Below, piece after piece: positions 53,501-63,084 of a DNA stretch of 64,000 nucleotides (its first letter is position 1; every line of letters begins with the position of its first letter). The notes under the pieces are model-generated. The model was given only the letters and a program-made list of their open reading frames with translations. It was not told where the DNA came from and did not search any database. The position numbers and the translations under genes are program-made. The DNA is from Sphingomonas psychrolutea (GTDB lineage Bacteria > Pseudomonadota > Alphaproteobacteria > Sphingomonadales > Sphingomonadaceae), in NCBI RefSeq assembly GCF_014636175.1, contig NZ_BMDW01000002.1, positions 1 through 64,000 of the forward strand. Reading direction: 5' to 3'.

Positions 53501-56500
53501 ATGGGGCGACCACTCGTTGGCCCGAGTCGACAGCGACAAAGCGAGGAAAGTGAGATCGGAACGTTAATCGCAGTCACCGCCATCGTTGCTTATGGTGCGG
53601 TGCTGTTTGCGATTGCGTATTGGTTCGATCGTCGTGGCATGCCGTCGGGGCTTGGTCGCCTCGCCTATCCGATGTCGCTAGCCGTCTATTGTAGTAGTTG
53701 GACATTTTTCGGCGGGGTCGGCACGGCCGCAACGACCGGTTGGACCTATCTGTCGATCTACCTTGGCCCGGTTCTGCTGTTTTTGATTGCGCCAGGCTTA
53801 TTCGACCGGGTTGTGAAACTTTCACGTGAAGCGGGGTCCACGTCGATCGCCGATTTCATAGCAGCATGCTATGGACGGAGCCGCAGCATCGCCGCGATCG
53901 TGGCGGGTTTCGCGTTGCTCGCCGCGCTTCCCTACATTGCGCTGCAATTGCGTTCGGTTTCCGCCAGCTTCGCTGCTTTGGTCGGACTTGAACATGCAGT
54001 CTGGGTCGGGCCGATGACGGCCGCACTGCTCTGCATTTTCGCAATCAGTTTCGGCGCGAGGCGGTACGAAGTGGCCGGGCGAAATCAGGGATTGGTCGCG
54101 CTTATCGCCGGCGAATCAGTGGTCAAACTGGTGAGCTTTACCGCGCTCGGAATCTTTGCCGTGATCGTGTTCAGCCACGCACCGCCGATAATGCAGGCAC
54201 GCGGTTCGGGAATGCTGCTGGCGCATTTCCGGCCCGGAGACCTGTCGCCCGAGTTCGCCGTGCAAACGCTGTTGTCGGCCATCGCCTTCTTTTGCTTGCC
54301 GCGGCAATTCTATGTCGGTGTCATCCAAGCGACCGGCGACAACCCGATGCGTTCGGCTCGTTGGCCGCTGATTTTCTATTTTCTCGCTATCTCGATTCTT
54401 GTCCTGCCATTGGCGCTGGCCGGCTTAACGGTGTTACCCGCCGGCGCCGCGCCTGATCTCATCGTGCTCAATCTGCCGCTGGTATATGGTAATCGGACGA
54501 TTGCCCTGTTGGCGTTTATCGGCGGATTTTCCGCCGCTACGGCGATGGTTATTGCGGAAACCATCGCTTTGTCGACGATGGCAACGAACGACTTGCTGGC
54601 ACCGCTGCTGCTGCGGATCAGGCCGTCGAGCGGTGAGGCCGATGTCGGGCGCTTGATGCTCGGCGCACGCCGCACCATCATCATCGCGATCATCGCGACG
54701 GCGTTGTGGTATGGTCAGGAAAGTGAATCCGGGCACTCGCTCGCCTCGATTGGGCTGATAGCGTTTGCCGGCGTCGCGCAATTCGCACCGGCCATGATTG
54801 GAAGTGTAAGCTTCCACTTCAACGATGCGCGGGCTGCGCGCGCCGGTCTGATCGGCGGCTTATTGTGCTGGACCTATTGCCTGTTCTTGCCGTCCATCGG
54901 TGGCAATTGCATCGGGATTGTTTTTTCCGAGGCCAGCAGTGGCCTGCTCGACCCGCAGGCACTTGGACGCGTCGATCTGGGATCGCCACTCGTCAACGGC
55001 TGCGTCTGGAGCATCGGCCTCAATGTCGGCCTAATGCTCCTCTTCCGCTTCGTCGTACCACGCCATTCGACCGTCGCACCGGCCGCAATTGAAGGCAGCT
55101 TCGGCTCCGTCGCGACGATGGGCCAGCTCAAAGCGCTGGTCGCGCGGTTTGTTGGAGAGGCGCAAGCGGCCGAAAGCTTTGACGGGATGCGCACCGGCCC
55201 AAACGCACCCGGTGACCCGGAGGCACCGATCGGGGGGCCTGCGGCACGGCTTGCCGAGCGTCTGATCGCCAGTGTGATAGGCGGATCGTCGGCACGGCTG
55301 ATCGTGACTTCCACCATGGCGGGCGCCGCGCTTGATGTCGGCGATGTGGTGCGGCTGCTCGACCATAGCGGACAGAGCCTGCAATTCTCGCGCACGTTGT
55401 TGTCGGGTACGTTAGCGGCAATCGATCCGGGGGTGAGTGTCATCGACGCCAATTTGCGGCTCGTCGCGTGGAATCCACAATATCTCGAAATGTTCGACTA
55501 TCCAGAGGATTATGTCGTCGTCGGCCGACCCGTCGCCGATCTCATTCGTTATAATGCGGAGCGCGGCGAGTGTGGGCCAGGCGAGGTTGAGCAGCATGTC
55601 GAGCGGCGGTTAGCGCACATGCGGCGGGGCACGGCCCACAGCTTTGAGCGCCAGCGCCCGTCGGGCCGATGGATCAAAACGGTTGGCCGTTCGATGCCCG
55701 GTGCGGGCTATGTGATGAGTTTCACCGATATAACGACCGAAAAAAATGCCCAGGCTGAACTCGAATCCCGCGTCGAGGCGCGGACACGAGACCTTGAGAC
55801 GATCAATATAGCGCTTGCCGAGGCGAAAACCTTCGCAGAAGCCGCGACACGCGACAAGACGCGGTTCCTCGCCGCTGCGAGCCATGATCTGCTGCAGCCA
55901 CTCCATGCAGCGCGACTGTTTTGCTCAGCGCTCGACGTCGCGGCGGGCGATCCCAATTGGCCGCTCGTCCGCAATATCGACCGCGCGATCGAATCGGCAG
56001 ATGGTCTGCTACGGGCGTTGCTGGATGTGTCGCGGCTGGATTCTGGCGGAATCGTCCCACGACCTGCCCGGTTCGACTTGGACACACTGATCGACGAATT
56101 GGTGGCGGAGTTCACGCCTTCGGCCACGGAGCGCGCGCTTACGCTTCATGCACATCCCGCACATTTCGTGGTTCAGACCGACCGATTGCTGCTCCGTTCG
56201 ATCTTGCAGAATTTCCTGTCGAACGCGGTTCGCCATACGGCCTCCGGACGGGTGTGGATCGGATCCCGCCGCCGCGGCCATGACGTGCTGATCGAAGTGC
56301 GCGACACCGGGCCTGGAATTGCGGCACATGATCAGATGCGAATTTTTCGCGAGTTTGAACGGCTCGAGACGCCCGGCAGCGGCGGCGGGGGCGTCGGGCT
56401 CGGGCTGGCCATCGTCGAACGCACTGCACGTTTGCTCGGGGTTTCCCTGTCGCTGCGATCGGCGGTCGGTCGCGGGTCAACCTTCGCGGTGTCGATCCCG

Positions 56501-56959
56501 ATTGCAGCAGGCGCAAGAGCGATCCGGGTATCTCGGCCCTCGCCCGATCCACAGCCCAAAGTCGATATCACCGGGCTGAACATCCTGTGCCTCGATGATG
56601 ATCCGCTTGTGCTGGAGGCGCTCGGCGTCGCGCTCCGAGCCCGCGGCTGCATACCATGGCTGACCGCGACGGCGAATGCGGCGATCGCGCGAGCGTCGGC
56701 GGCGCGTCCGGCGGCGGGGTTGATCGACTTCCATTTGGGCAATGGCCGCGACGGGCTCGACGTCGCCGAAGCGCTGCGCCGAGCGCATCCTGGGTTGGCG
56801 ATCGCGCTGATAACGGCCGACAACCGTATTCGGGACGATGTTCGGTTTGGTGCGTCGGGCGTTACCCTGCTGCCCAAACCGGTCGATCCGCCGCAGTTGT
56901 GGCAATGGTTACAGACAGCCGCGCGCACGGATGCAGGCGCGCCGCCAACGCCGCTTTAA
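53501..56959 (+). CDS. CrbS-like symporter-domain hybrid sensor histidine kinase
   Basis: 1152 aa. Residues about 10-510 form a sodium/solute symporter-like (SLC5/SSS) domain with about 13 helices (LAYPMSLAVYCSSWTFFGGV, TTGWTYLSIYLGPVLLFLIA, FAGVAQFAPAMIGSVSFHF). A PAS domain follows (VSVIDANLRLVAWNPQYLEM, then WIKTVGRSMPGAGYVMSF), a coiled coil, HisKA with H795 (AASHDLLQPLHAARLF), HATPase (SILQNFLSNAVRHTASGR, VRDTGPGI, GVGLGLAIVERTARLL) and a C-terminal receiver with D1076 (LIDFHLGNGRDG). This is the CrbS/CbrA plan; CrbS controls acetate assimilation. It converges on a LuxR regulator and acs, overlapping the former by 4 nt. Confidence 0.92.
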   Translation: MGRPLVGPSRQRQSEESEIGTLIAVTAIVAYGAVLFAIAYWFDRRGMPSGLGRLAYPMSLAVYCSSWTFFGGVGTAATTGWTYLSIYLGPVLLFLIAPGLFDRVVKLSREAGSTSIADFIAACYGRSRSIAAIVAGFALLAALPYIALQLRSVSASFAALVGLEHAVWVGPMTAALLCIFAISFGARRYEVAGRNQGLVALIAGESVVKLVSFTALGIFAVIVFSHAPPIMQARGSGMLLAHFRPGDLSPEFAVQTLLSAIAFFCLPRQFYVGVIQATGDNPMRSARWPLIFYFLAISILVLPLALAGLTVLPAGAAPDLIVLNLPLVYGNRTIALLAFIGGFSAATAMVIAETIALSTMATNDLLAPLLLRIRPSSGEADVGRLMLGARRTIIIAIIATALWYGQESESGHSLASIGLIAFAGVAQFAPAMIGSVSFHFNDARAARAGLIGGLLCWTYCLFLPSIGGNCIGIVFSEASSGLLDPQALGRVDLGSPLVNGCVWSIGLNVGLMLLFRFVVPRHSTVAPAAIEGSFGSVATMGQLKALVARFVGEAQAAESFDGMRTGPNAPGDPEAPIGGPAARLAERLIASVIGGSSARLIVTSTMAGAALDVGDVVRLLDHSGQSLQFSRTLLSGTLAAIDPGVSVIDANLRLVAWNPQYLEMFDYPEDYVVVGRPVADLIRYNAERGECGPGEVEQHVERRLAHMRRGTAHSFERQRPSGRWIKTVGRSMPGAGYVMSFTDITTEKNAQAELESRVEARTRDLETINIALAEAKTFAEAATRDKTRFLAAASHDLLQPLHAARLFCSALDVAAGDPNWPLVRNIDRAIESADGLLRALLDVSRLDSGGIVPRPARFDLDTLIDELVAEFTPSATERALTLHAHPAHFVVQTDRLLLRSILQNFLSNAVRHTASGRVWIGSRRRGHDVLIEVRDTGPGIAAHDQMRIFREFERLETPGSGGGGVGLGLAIVERTARLLGVSLSLRSAVGRGSTFAVSIPIAAGARAIRVSRPSPDPQPKVDITGLNILCLDDDPLVLEALGVALRARGCIPWLTATANAAIARASAARPAAGLIDFHLGNGRDGLDVAEALRRAHPGLAIALITADNRIRDDVRFGASGVTLLPKPVDPPQLWQWLQTAARTDAGAPPTPL

Positions 56960-57591
56960 TCGGGCAGCTGGATATCAAGCGCGCGCGCGGCGAGGACCGC
57001 CTGGGTGCGGTTGCTGACGTTCATCTTGCGCATAATCACCGTCATGTGGCCCTTGACCGTCGCTTCCGAGATCTTGAGGTCGAACGCGATTTGCTTGTTG
57101 AGCTGACCGCGCAGCACGCCCAGTAACACGCGGATTTCAGCCGGTGTCAGCGCGGCGATCTTATCGGCCATCTGCTCGAGTTCGGGGTCGATCGCTGACA
57201 GGACGGCGGGATCACGAGCGCCCGAAAGCGCACGCTCGACCGAGTTTTGCAGCGCGCCAAGGTCTGCGGTCTTCGGCACAAAACCGATTGCGCCATAGGC
57301 GCGCGCGCGCGGGGCCGCGTCGAGCTCATCGGCCGACGATACGACTAGGATCGGCGTATCAGGCCTCTCGGCGTGCATCACCGCGACACCCGAAAATCCT
57401 TCGGCCCCTGGCATACGCAGATCGAGCAGGATCAGATCGAGCGGCCCCGCGTCACGCGCGATCCTCGCGGCATCCCCCAATTGCCCGGCTTCGAGGATCA
57501 CGGCGCCCGGCGCCGCCCGCGAGACAGCGAGCTTAAGCGCCTCGCGAAATAGTGGGTGATCGTCCGCCACAAGGATGGTTGGTGGGATCAT
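56956..57591 (-). CDS. LuxR/NarL-family response regulator (CrbR/ErdR-like)
   Basis: 211 aa. Receiver at 1-120 ([21 protein letters not shown]57 in [24 protein letters not shown]) and a LuxR-type HTH at about 145-205 ([40 protein letters not shown]). Length and HTH match the CrbR/ErdR regulators that partner symporter-domain kinases and activate acs. Its ATG overlaps the acs stop by 4 nt, so it would be translated with acs, giving a feedback loop. Convergent with the hybrid kinase. Confidence 0.92.
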   Translation of the reverse strand: MIPPTILVADDHPLFREALKLAVSRAAPGAVILEAGQLGDAARIARDAGPLDLILLDLRMPGAEGFSGVAVMHAERPDTPILVVSSADELDAAPRARAYGAIGFVPKTADLGALQNSVERALSGARDPAVLSAIDPELEQMADKIAALTPAEIRVLLGVLRGQLNKQIAFDLKISEATVKGHMTVIMRKMNVSNRTQAVLAARALDIQLPD

Positions 57592-59549
57592 GCGGCGAGC
57601 GGCACAGCGTCGGCTCGCCCCGCGACCAGGACATCGACCACGCCGGGGTCCGCGAGCGTCGAAGTGTCGCCGAAACTGCTAAAATCCCCTTCGGCAATCT
57701 TGCGCAATATGCGGCGCATGATCTTACCTGACCGGGTCTTGGGCAGAGCGGGTGCAAACTGGATTGCGTCGGGGGTCGCGATCGGCCCGATTTCGGTGCG
57801 GACCCAGCGGACGAGCTCTGCGCGCAGCGCGGCATCACCGACCTCATGGGCGTTGAGCGTGACGAAGGCGTAAATGCCCTGGCCCTTAATGTCGTGGGGC
57901 ATCCCCACGACCGCCGCTTCGGCAACCTTCCCATGCGCGACCAGCGCGCTCTCGACCTCGGCCGTCCCCATCCGGTGGCCCGACACGTTGATGACATCGT
58001 CGACGCGTCCGGTGATCCAGTAATAGCCGTCGGGATCGCGGCGACAGCCGTCCCCGGTAAAATATTTACCGGGATACGTCGTAAAATAGGTTTGAAAGAA
58101 GCGGGCATGATCATTCCAGATCGTGCGCATCTGCCCCGGCCAGCTATCGGCAATGACGAGGTTGCCCGATGCCGCGCCGTCGAGCACAACGCCGTCTGCG
58201 TCGACGATTTCCGGTAATACGCCGAACAGCGGAGTACTGGCCGAACCGGGCTTTAGGGCGGTTGCGCCCGGCAGTGGCGAGATCATCGCACCGCCGGTCT
58301 CGGTCTGCCACCATGTGTCGACGATCGGGCAGCGCCGCTCGCCAACGACGCGGTGATACCATTCCCACGCATCTGGGTTGATCGGTTCTCCGACGCTGCC
58401 GAGCAGCCGGAGCGAAGCGCGGCTGGTGCGCGTCACCGGCGTGTCGCCTTCGCGCATCAACGCGCGCAGCGCGGTCGGCGCGGCGTAGAAAATGTTGACC
58501 TGGTGCTTATCGACAATGTCCCAGAACCGGCTGAAATCGGGATAGTTTGGAATACCCTCGAACATCAGCGTCGTCGCGCCATTGGCGAGCGCCCCATACA
58601 CGATATAGGTGTGTCCGGTCACCCAGCCGATATCGGCGGCGCACCAAAATACCTCCCCCGGACGATAGTCAAAGATATAGTCGTGCGTCATCGCGGCCCA
58701 TAGCAGATAACCGCCCGAAGTGTGCAGGACGCCCTTGGGCTTGCCGGTACTGCCCGAGGTATAGAGGATGAACAAAGGATCCTCTGCGTTCATCGGCTCC
58801 GGCGGGCAATCGACGGCGGCCTCGGCGATCGCGTCGTGATACCAGATATCGCGATCCGGCTGCATGGCGATAGCGCCACCGGTACGACGGACCACGATCA
58901 CACTGGTCACGCCCGCGCAATGCACGTGGCGCAGCGCTGCATCGACATTGCCCTTCAACGTGACGCGCTTACCACCCCGGCAGCCCTCATCGGCGGTAAT
59001 GACCAGTTTGGAATCGCAGTCCTCGATTCGGCTGGCAAGGCTATCGGGCGAGAACCCACCGAACACGACCGAATGAATCGCGCCGATCCGAGCGCAGGCT
59101 AGCATCGCCACCGCGGCCTCGGGGATCATCGGCAGATAGATTGTGACACGGTCGCCCTTGGCGATACCCTGGCCTTTGAGCACATTGGCGAAACGGCACA
59201 CTTCCTCAAGCAGCTCGCCATAGCTGATCGCGCGACTTTCGGCTGGATCGTCGCCTTCCCACAGAATCGCGATCGCTGCGGGGTTTCGTGCGGCATGCCG
59301 GTCAATACAGTTCGCGCTGACGTTGAGCGTGCCGTCCTCGAACCATTTGATACCGAAATCGCTTTCGTTAAACGAAGTGTTCTTAACGCGCGTGAACGGC
59401 GCGATCCAGTCGAGCCGTTGCGCCTCGTCACGCCAGAACATATCTGGATCGGTCGCCGCCAGTTCGGTGCGCCTGGTATAACCCGCGCTGTCGATCTTGG
59501 CGCGCGCCGCCCATTCGGCCGGTACGGGGTACAGGGTCTCGGTCGTCAT
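57588..59549 (-). CDS. acs: Acetyl-CoA synthetase
   Basis: 653 aa, the normal length for AMP-forming acetyl-CoA synthetase, which makes acetyl-CoA from acetate, ATP and CoA. A-motifs: [80 protein letters not shown]. The conserved C-terminal Lys that is acetylated for control lies in [19 protein letters not shown] at 59549 has AAGGAA 6 nt upstream; the frame extends to 59585. First gene of a unit with the LuxR regulator, divergent from a porin gene. Confidence 0.97.
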   Translation of the reverse strand: MTTETLYPVPAEWAARAKIDSAGYTRRTELAATDPDMFWRDEAQRLDWIAPFTRVKNTSFNESDFGIKWFEDGTLNVSANCIDRHAARNPAAIAILWEGDDPAESRAISYGELLEEVCRFANVLKGQGIAKGDRVTIYLPMIPEAAVAMLACARIGAIHSVVFGGFSPDSLASRIEDCDSKLVITADEGCRGGKRVTLKGNVDAALRHVHCAGVTSVIVVRRTGGAIAMQPDRDIWYHDAIAEAAVDCPPEPMNAEDPLFILYTSGSTGKPKGVLHTSGGYLLWAAMTHDYIFDYRPGEVFWCAADIGWVTGHTYIVYGALANGATTLMFEGIPNYPDFSRFWDIVDKHQVNIFYAAPTALRALMREGDTPVTRTSRASLRLLGSVGEPINPDAWEWYHRVVGERRCPIVDTWWQTETGGAMISPLPGATALKPGSASTPLFGVLPEIVDADGVVLDGAASGNLVIADSWPGQMRTIWNDHARFFQTYFTTYPGKYFTGDGCRRDPDGYYWITGRVDDVINVSGHRMGTAEVESALVAHGKVAEAAVVGMPHDIKGQGIYAFVTLNAHEVGDAALRAELVRWVRTEIGPIATPDAIQFAPALPKTRSGKIMRRILRKIAEGDFSSFGDTSTLADPGVVDVLVAGRADAVPLAA

Positions 59550-59601
59550 GGACGTTCCTTTTTTTTGAGATCCTAGGCCAATCACGGTGGGCGGCCAACC
59601 G

Positions 59602-59634
59602 GACCATGGTCGGGTCCATCACCCGACCATGGTC
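59602..59634. promoter_or_regulatory. Tandem GACCATGGTC palindromes between acs and porin
   Basis: Two perfect 10-bp palindromes GACCATGGTC (59602-59611 and 59625-59634), 23 bp centre to centre, set inside a larger perfect inverted repeat with 13-bp arms (ACCATGGTCGGGT, 5-nt spacer, ACCCGACCATGGT). It lies 53 nt upstream of acs and 88 nt upstream of the porin ATG. Best candidate for the LuxR-type regulator's binding site. Confidence 0.7.
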
Positions 59635-59721
59635 TGACTGGCGTGACCGGCACTTGAGGCCGAGATGCAGCACTCATCCGCACAACGTTTGCATGAATGT
59701 GGCGGATCGGAGGGGATGAAG

Positions 59722-61110
59722 ATGACCATCAACCGATGGATGCGCGGGATGTTGCTCGGTGCGACCACGCTGGCCGCCAGCCCGGCTTATGCCGATGCCG
59801 CGCGGGAGGCCAAACTCGAGGCGCGACTGAACGTGCTCGAGGCAGCCATCTTCGATATGCGCGCCGAACTCGCCGCAGCACATCGCCAGCAGGTAGCGGC
59901 AATCCCGACAAGCATCGCTGCGGTCGCAATGCCACATGCTGCTGATCCGGCCAGAATATCCCCCGCTATACCCACGCTTCCTGCGACCGACGGTTTTCGT
60001 GTCGGGGCGACGACGGTCAAGATCAACGGATATTTCAAGCTGACCGCGATCGGCAGTCGGTATAGCGATGGAGCGGTCCCGACCACCTCGCTAGGCCGCG
60101 ACTTTTATCTCCCCGGCACGATCCCGATCGGTGGGTTGCGGCGTGGCCAGACGTTCGAGGCAAGCGCGAAGCAGACGCGGATTTCGCTCAGCACGGCGAC
60201 CCCGATCGGCAGCCATCTGCTCAAGGGCTATCTCGAACTCGACTTCCAGACTTCGCCCGGCGCGCAAGGCAGCGAACGCACCACGAACGGCTACAATCCC
60301 GCTTTGCGTCGCGGCTTCATCACCTATGACAATTTCCTGTTCGGGCAGGATTGGACCAATTTCCAATATGTGGCCGCGCTGCCCGAATCGACCGACTATG
60401 TCGGGCCTACCGAGGGCACCGTATTCGCGCGCCAGCCGCAAATTCGCTACACCCGCGCGGTATCGAAAAAGCTGGTGATTTCGGTATCGGTCGAGAACCC
60501 AAAGACCGCGAGTGCTACGCTTCTTGCTCCGGCGCTGATCGACAATGGCAACGACAATTTGCCCGATGTCACCGCGCGGCTGACCTACGCCTCGCCGGTT
60601 GTGGAGCTTTCGCTAGCCGCGATCGGACGAAAACTGACCGTCGACAACGGCGTTAATCGCGCCAGCTCAGCCGGCTTCGGTGCGTCCTTCGCCGGCAAAC
60701 TGCCCTTTGGCCCCGACAAACGCCACGACCTGCGCTTCATGATTTCCGGCGGCGACGGTATTGGCCGCTATATCGGCCTCAACTTTGCACCGGACACCGT
60801 CTATGCCGGGCTACCGAACAGCAAACTGGGGAACGTCCGCGCGGTCGCCGGGTTCGCCGCGCTGCGGCTTGGCTGGACGGCGTCGTTACGCTCGACGTTC
60901 GTCGGAAGCTTCCAGAAGGTGGATTATGCCAGCGGCTTCGTACCGATTGGCGCGAACGCATCCGCGTGGAGCGCATCGGCCAATCTGTTTTATTCCCCGG
61001 TCAAAAATTTCGACCTCGGCTTCGAACTGCGGCACGGCGAACGCACGTTGGTCACCGGCGCGAAGGGTTTGCTCGATCGCGGCGAATTCGCGGCGAAGTA
61101 CAGCTTCTGA
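59722..61110 (+). CDS. DcaP-like outer-membrane porin
   Basis: 462 aa from the ATG at 59722, which has GGAGG 8 nt upstream; an ATG at 59716 is too close to that site. Signal peptide (MRGMLLGATTLAASPAYA), a short coiled coil (REAKLEARLNVLEAAIFDMR), a linker, then a 16-strand-type barrel (VGATTVKINGYFKLTAIGSR, GYLELDFQTSPGAQGSERTT, YVGPTEGTVFARQPQIRYTR) ending in Phe (GEFAAKYSF). DcaP-type porins admit small anions such as dicarboxylates. Divergent from acs and followed by the MFS transporter 66 nt on, so it probably passes acetate or other short-chain acids. Confidence 0.85.
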   Translation: MTINRWMRGMLLGATTLAASPAYADAAREAKLEARLNVLEAAIFDMRAELAAAHRQQVAAIPTSIAAVAMPHAADPARISPAIPTLPATDGFRVGATTVKINGYFKLTAIGSRYSDGAVPTTSLGRDFYLPGTIPIGGLRRGQTFEASAKQTRISLSTATPIGSHLLKGYLELDFQTSPGAQGSERTTNGYNPALRRGFITYDNFLFGQDWTNFQYVAALPESTDYVGPTEGTVFARQPQIRYTRAVSKKLVISVSVENPKTASATLLAPALIDNGNDNLPDVTARLTYASPVVELSLAAIGRKLTVDNGVNRASSAGFGASFAGKLPFGPDKRHDLRFMISGGDGIGRYIGLNFAPDTVYAGLPNSKLGNVRAVAGFAALRLGWTASLRSTFVGSFQKVDYASGFVPIGANASAWSASANLFYSPVKNFDLGFELRHGERTLVTGAKGLLDRGEFAAKYSF

Positions 61111-61176
61111 AATCCATACCTCGATTTCGTTTTCGCAAGGAACGAAACATCAATCGGCGACAGGGAGTATCCGCAC

Positions 61177-62844
61177 ATGGCAAGCCTACCAATCGAGACT
61201 TTAGGCATACCAGCCAAGAAACAGAGTGAGAAGCTGATCATCTTTGCGTCCTCACTCGGTACTGTTTTCGAATGGTACGACTTTTATCTGTACGGTTTGC
61301 TGGCGACGATCATCACCGCACAGTTTTTTTCCGGCGTGAACGAAACCACAGGTTTTATCTTCGCGTTGGCCGCCTTCGCCGCAGGGTTTGCGGTGCGTCC
61401 GTTCGGGGCGCTGTTCTTCGGGCGGATCGGTGATCTCGTCGGGCGCAAAAACACCTTTCTTGTAACGATGGGCATCATGGGTTTGTCGACATTTCTCGTG
61501 GGTGTGTTGCCAAGCTACGCGGCCGCCGGCGTCGTCGCGCCGATTGCGCTGGTTGCGCTACGTTTGCTGCAGGGGCTGGCGCTAGGCGGCGAATATGGTG
61601 GGGCCGCGACCTATGTCGCCGAGCACGCGCCCGAAGGCAAACGCGGACTCTACACCAGCTTCATTCAGACCACGGCGACCGTCGGCCTGTTTGCCGCGTT
61701 GCTGGTCGTGATCGGAGTCCGCACATGGATCGGCGAAGCTGCGTTCGCCGAATGGGGCTGGCGCATTCCTTTTCTCGTCTCGATCGTCCTGCTTGGCGTG
61801 TCGATGTGGATTCGAATGCAGCTTGCTGAAAGCCCGGTTTTTCAGAAGATGAAGGACGAAGGCAAAACATCGAAAGCGCCGTTGACCGAAGCGTTCGCGC
61901 AATGGGGTAATCTTCGGATTGTCATCATCGCGCTGATCGGGGCGGTCGCGGGCCAGGCGGTGGTGTGGTACACTGGCCAGTTCTATGCGCTGTTTTTCCT
62001 CGAGAAAACGCTCAAGGTCGATGGTGCTACGACCAATATCTTGATCGCGATCGCTTTGCTTCTGGCGACTCCGGCATTCGTCGCTTTTGGCTGGCTGTCG
62101 GACAAGATCGGTCGCAAGCCGATCATTCTCACCGGTTGCCTGCTTGCGGCGTTGACCTACTTTCCGCTGTTCGATGGCCTGTCGAAATATGGCAATCCGG
62201 AACTCTACGCCGCCCAGCGCAGCGCGCCGGTGACGGTCACGGCGGCGCAGGACGAATGCTCGGTTCAGTTCGATCCGATCGGCAAGAACAAGTTCGACAG
62301 CCATTCGTGCGATATCGCCAAGTCGTTCCTGGCCAAAGCTGGCGTATCCTATACCAACGTCGCCGCCCCGGCCGGCACGATCGCCGAAATTCGGGTCGGC
62401 GCCACGACCGTTGCAACGCTTGACCCGACCATGGTTACTGGTCCTGCGCGCAAAGATGCGATCAAGGCCTTCCAGGACCGCGCCAAAGCGGCGCTTACGT
62501 CGGCTGGCTATCCCGAAAAAGCGAAGCCGGCGACGATCAACAAGCCAATGGTCGTGCTCATCCTGTTCGTGCTCGTCCTCTACGTAACGATGGTCTACGG
62601 TCCGATCGCGGCGCTGCTGGTCGAGCTTTTCCCCACGCGCATTCGCTATACCTCGATGTCGCTGCCCTATCACATCGGCAATGGGTGGTTCGGTGGCTTC
62701 TTGCCAACAACAGCGTTTGCGATGGTCGCGGCAACGGGGAATATCTACTTTGGACTGTGGTATCCCGTCGTGGTCGCGGCATTGACTGTCGTGTTCGGGC
62801 TGTTCTTTCTGCCCGAAACGTTTCGTCGCAAGATCGACGACTGA
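61177..62844 (+). CDS. MHS-family MFS carboxylate transporter with large inserted loop
   Basis: 555 aa; typical metabolite:H+ symporters have about 430-450. N-terminal half is standard (GTVFEWYDFYLYGLLATIIT, RPFGALFFGRIGDLVGRKNT, ALRLLQGLALGGEYGGAATY). After the helix around residues 315-335 (GCLLAALTYFPLFDGLSKYG) about 110 hydrophilic residues are inserted (for example TVTAAQDECSVQFDPIGKNK, SHSCDIAKSFLAKAGVSYTN) before KPMVVLILFVLVLYVTMVYG. The insert has two Cys and should face the periplasm. CAGGGAG precedes the ATG. Likely acetate or short carboxylate uptake, from its place beside acs and the porin. Confidence 0.87.
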   Translation: MASLPIETLGIPAKKQSEKLIIFASSLGTVFEWYDFYLYGLLATIITAQFFSGVNETTGFIFALAAFAAGFAVRPFGALFFGRIGDLVGRKNTFLVTMGIMGLSTFLVGVLPSYAAAGVVAPIALVALRLLQGLALGGEYGGAATYVAEHAPEGKRGLYTSFIQTTATVGLFAALLVVIGVRTWIGEAAFAEWGWRIPFLVSIVLLGVSMWIRMQLAESPVFQKMKDEGKTSKAPLTEAFAQWGNLRIVIIALIGAVAGQAVVWYTGQFYALFFLEKTLKVDGATTNILIAIALLLATPAFVAFGWLSDKIGRKPIILTGCLLAALTYFPLFDGLSKYGNPELYAAQRSAPVTVTAAQDECSVQFDPIGKNKFDSHSCDIAKSFLAKAGVSYTNVAAPAGTIAEIRVGATTVATLDPTMVTGPARKDAIKAFQDRAKAALTSAGYPEKAKPATINKPMVVLILFVLVLYVTMVYGPIAALLVELFPTRIRYTSMSLPYHIGNGWFGGFLPTTAFAMVAATGNIYFGLWYPVVVAALTVVFGLFFLPETFRRKIDD

Positions 62845-62865
62845 CGCCTTTGAAACGAAACCGAC

Positions 62866-62891
62866 AGCGGCGGCCTTTATGGGCCGTCGCT
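62866..62891 (+). terminator. Hairpin after the MFS transporter
   Basis: AGCGGCGGCC-TTTAT-GGGCCGTCGCT. On the plus-strand RNA the only mismatch is a G-U pair, giving a stem of about 10 bp, 21 nt after the stop. There is no clear U-tract. The remaining sequence to 63084 holds no supported gene. Confidence 0.5.
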
Positions 62892-63084
62892 TCGGTTCGG
62901 GACCGCGCGAATTTCGGCAGCCTCGCTGTAATTTCCCATTCGCCTCGAGTCAGTCCCAACATGCAGCGCCCCATGTTCGCTTCCCGAAAACGACCGCTCG
63001 TTCAGTTTGCGTTTTACCTTGGCTACCATCGCTCCACTTGTTCCCGACCACCACTGCTCCGTTCCAATCTCCCAAGGGGACGAC

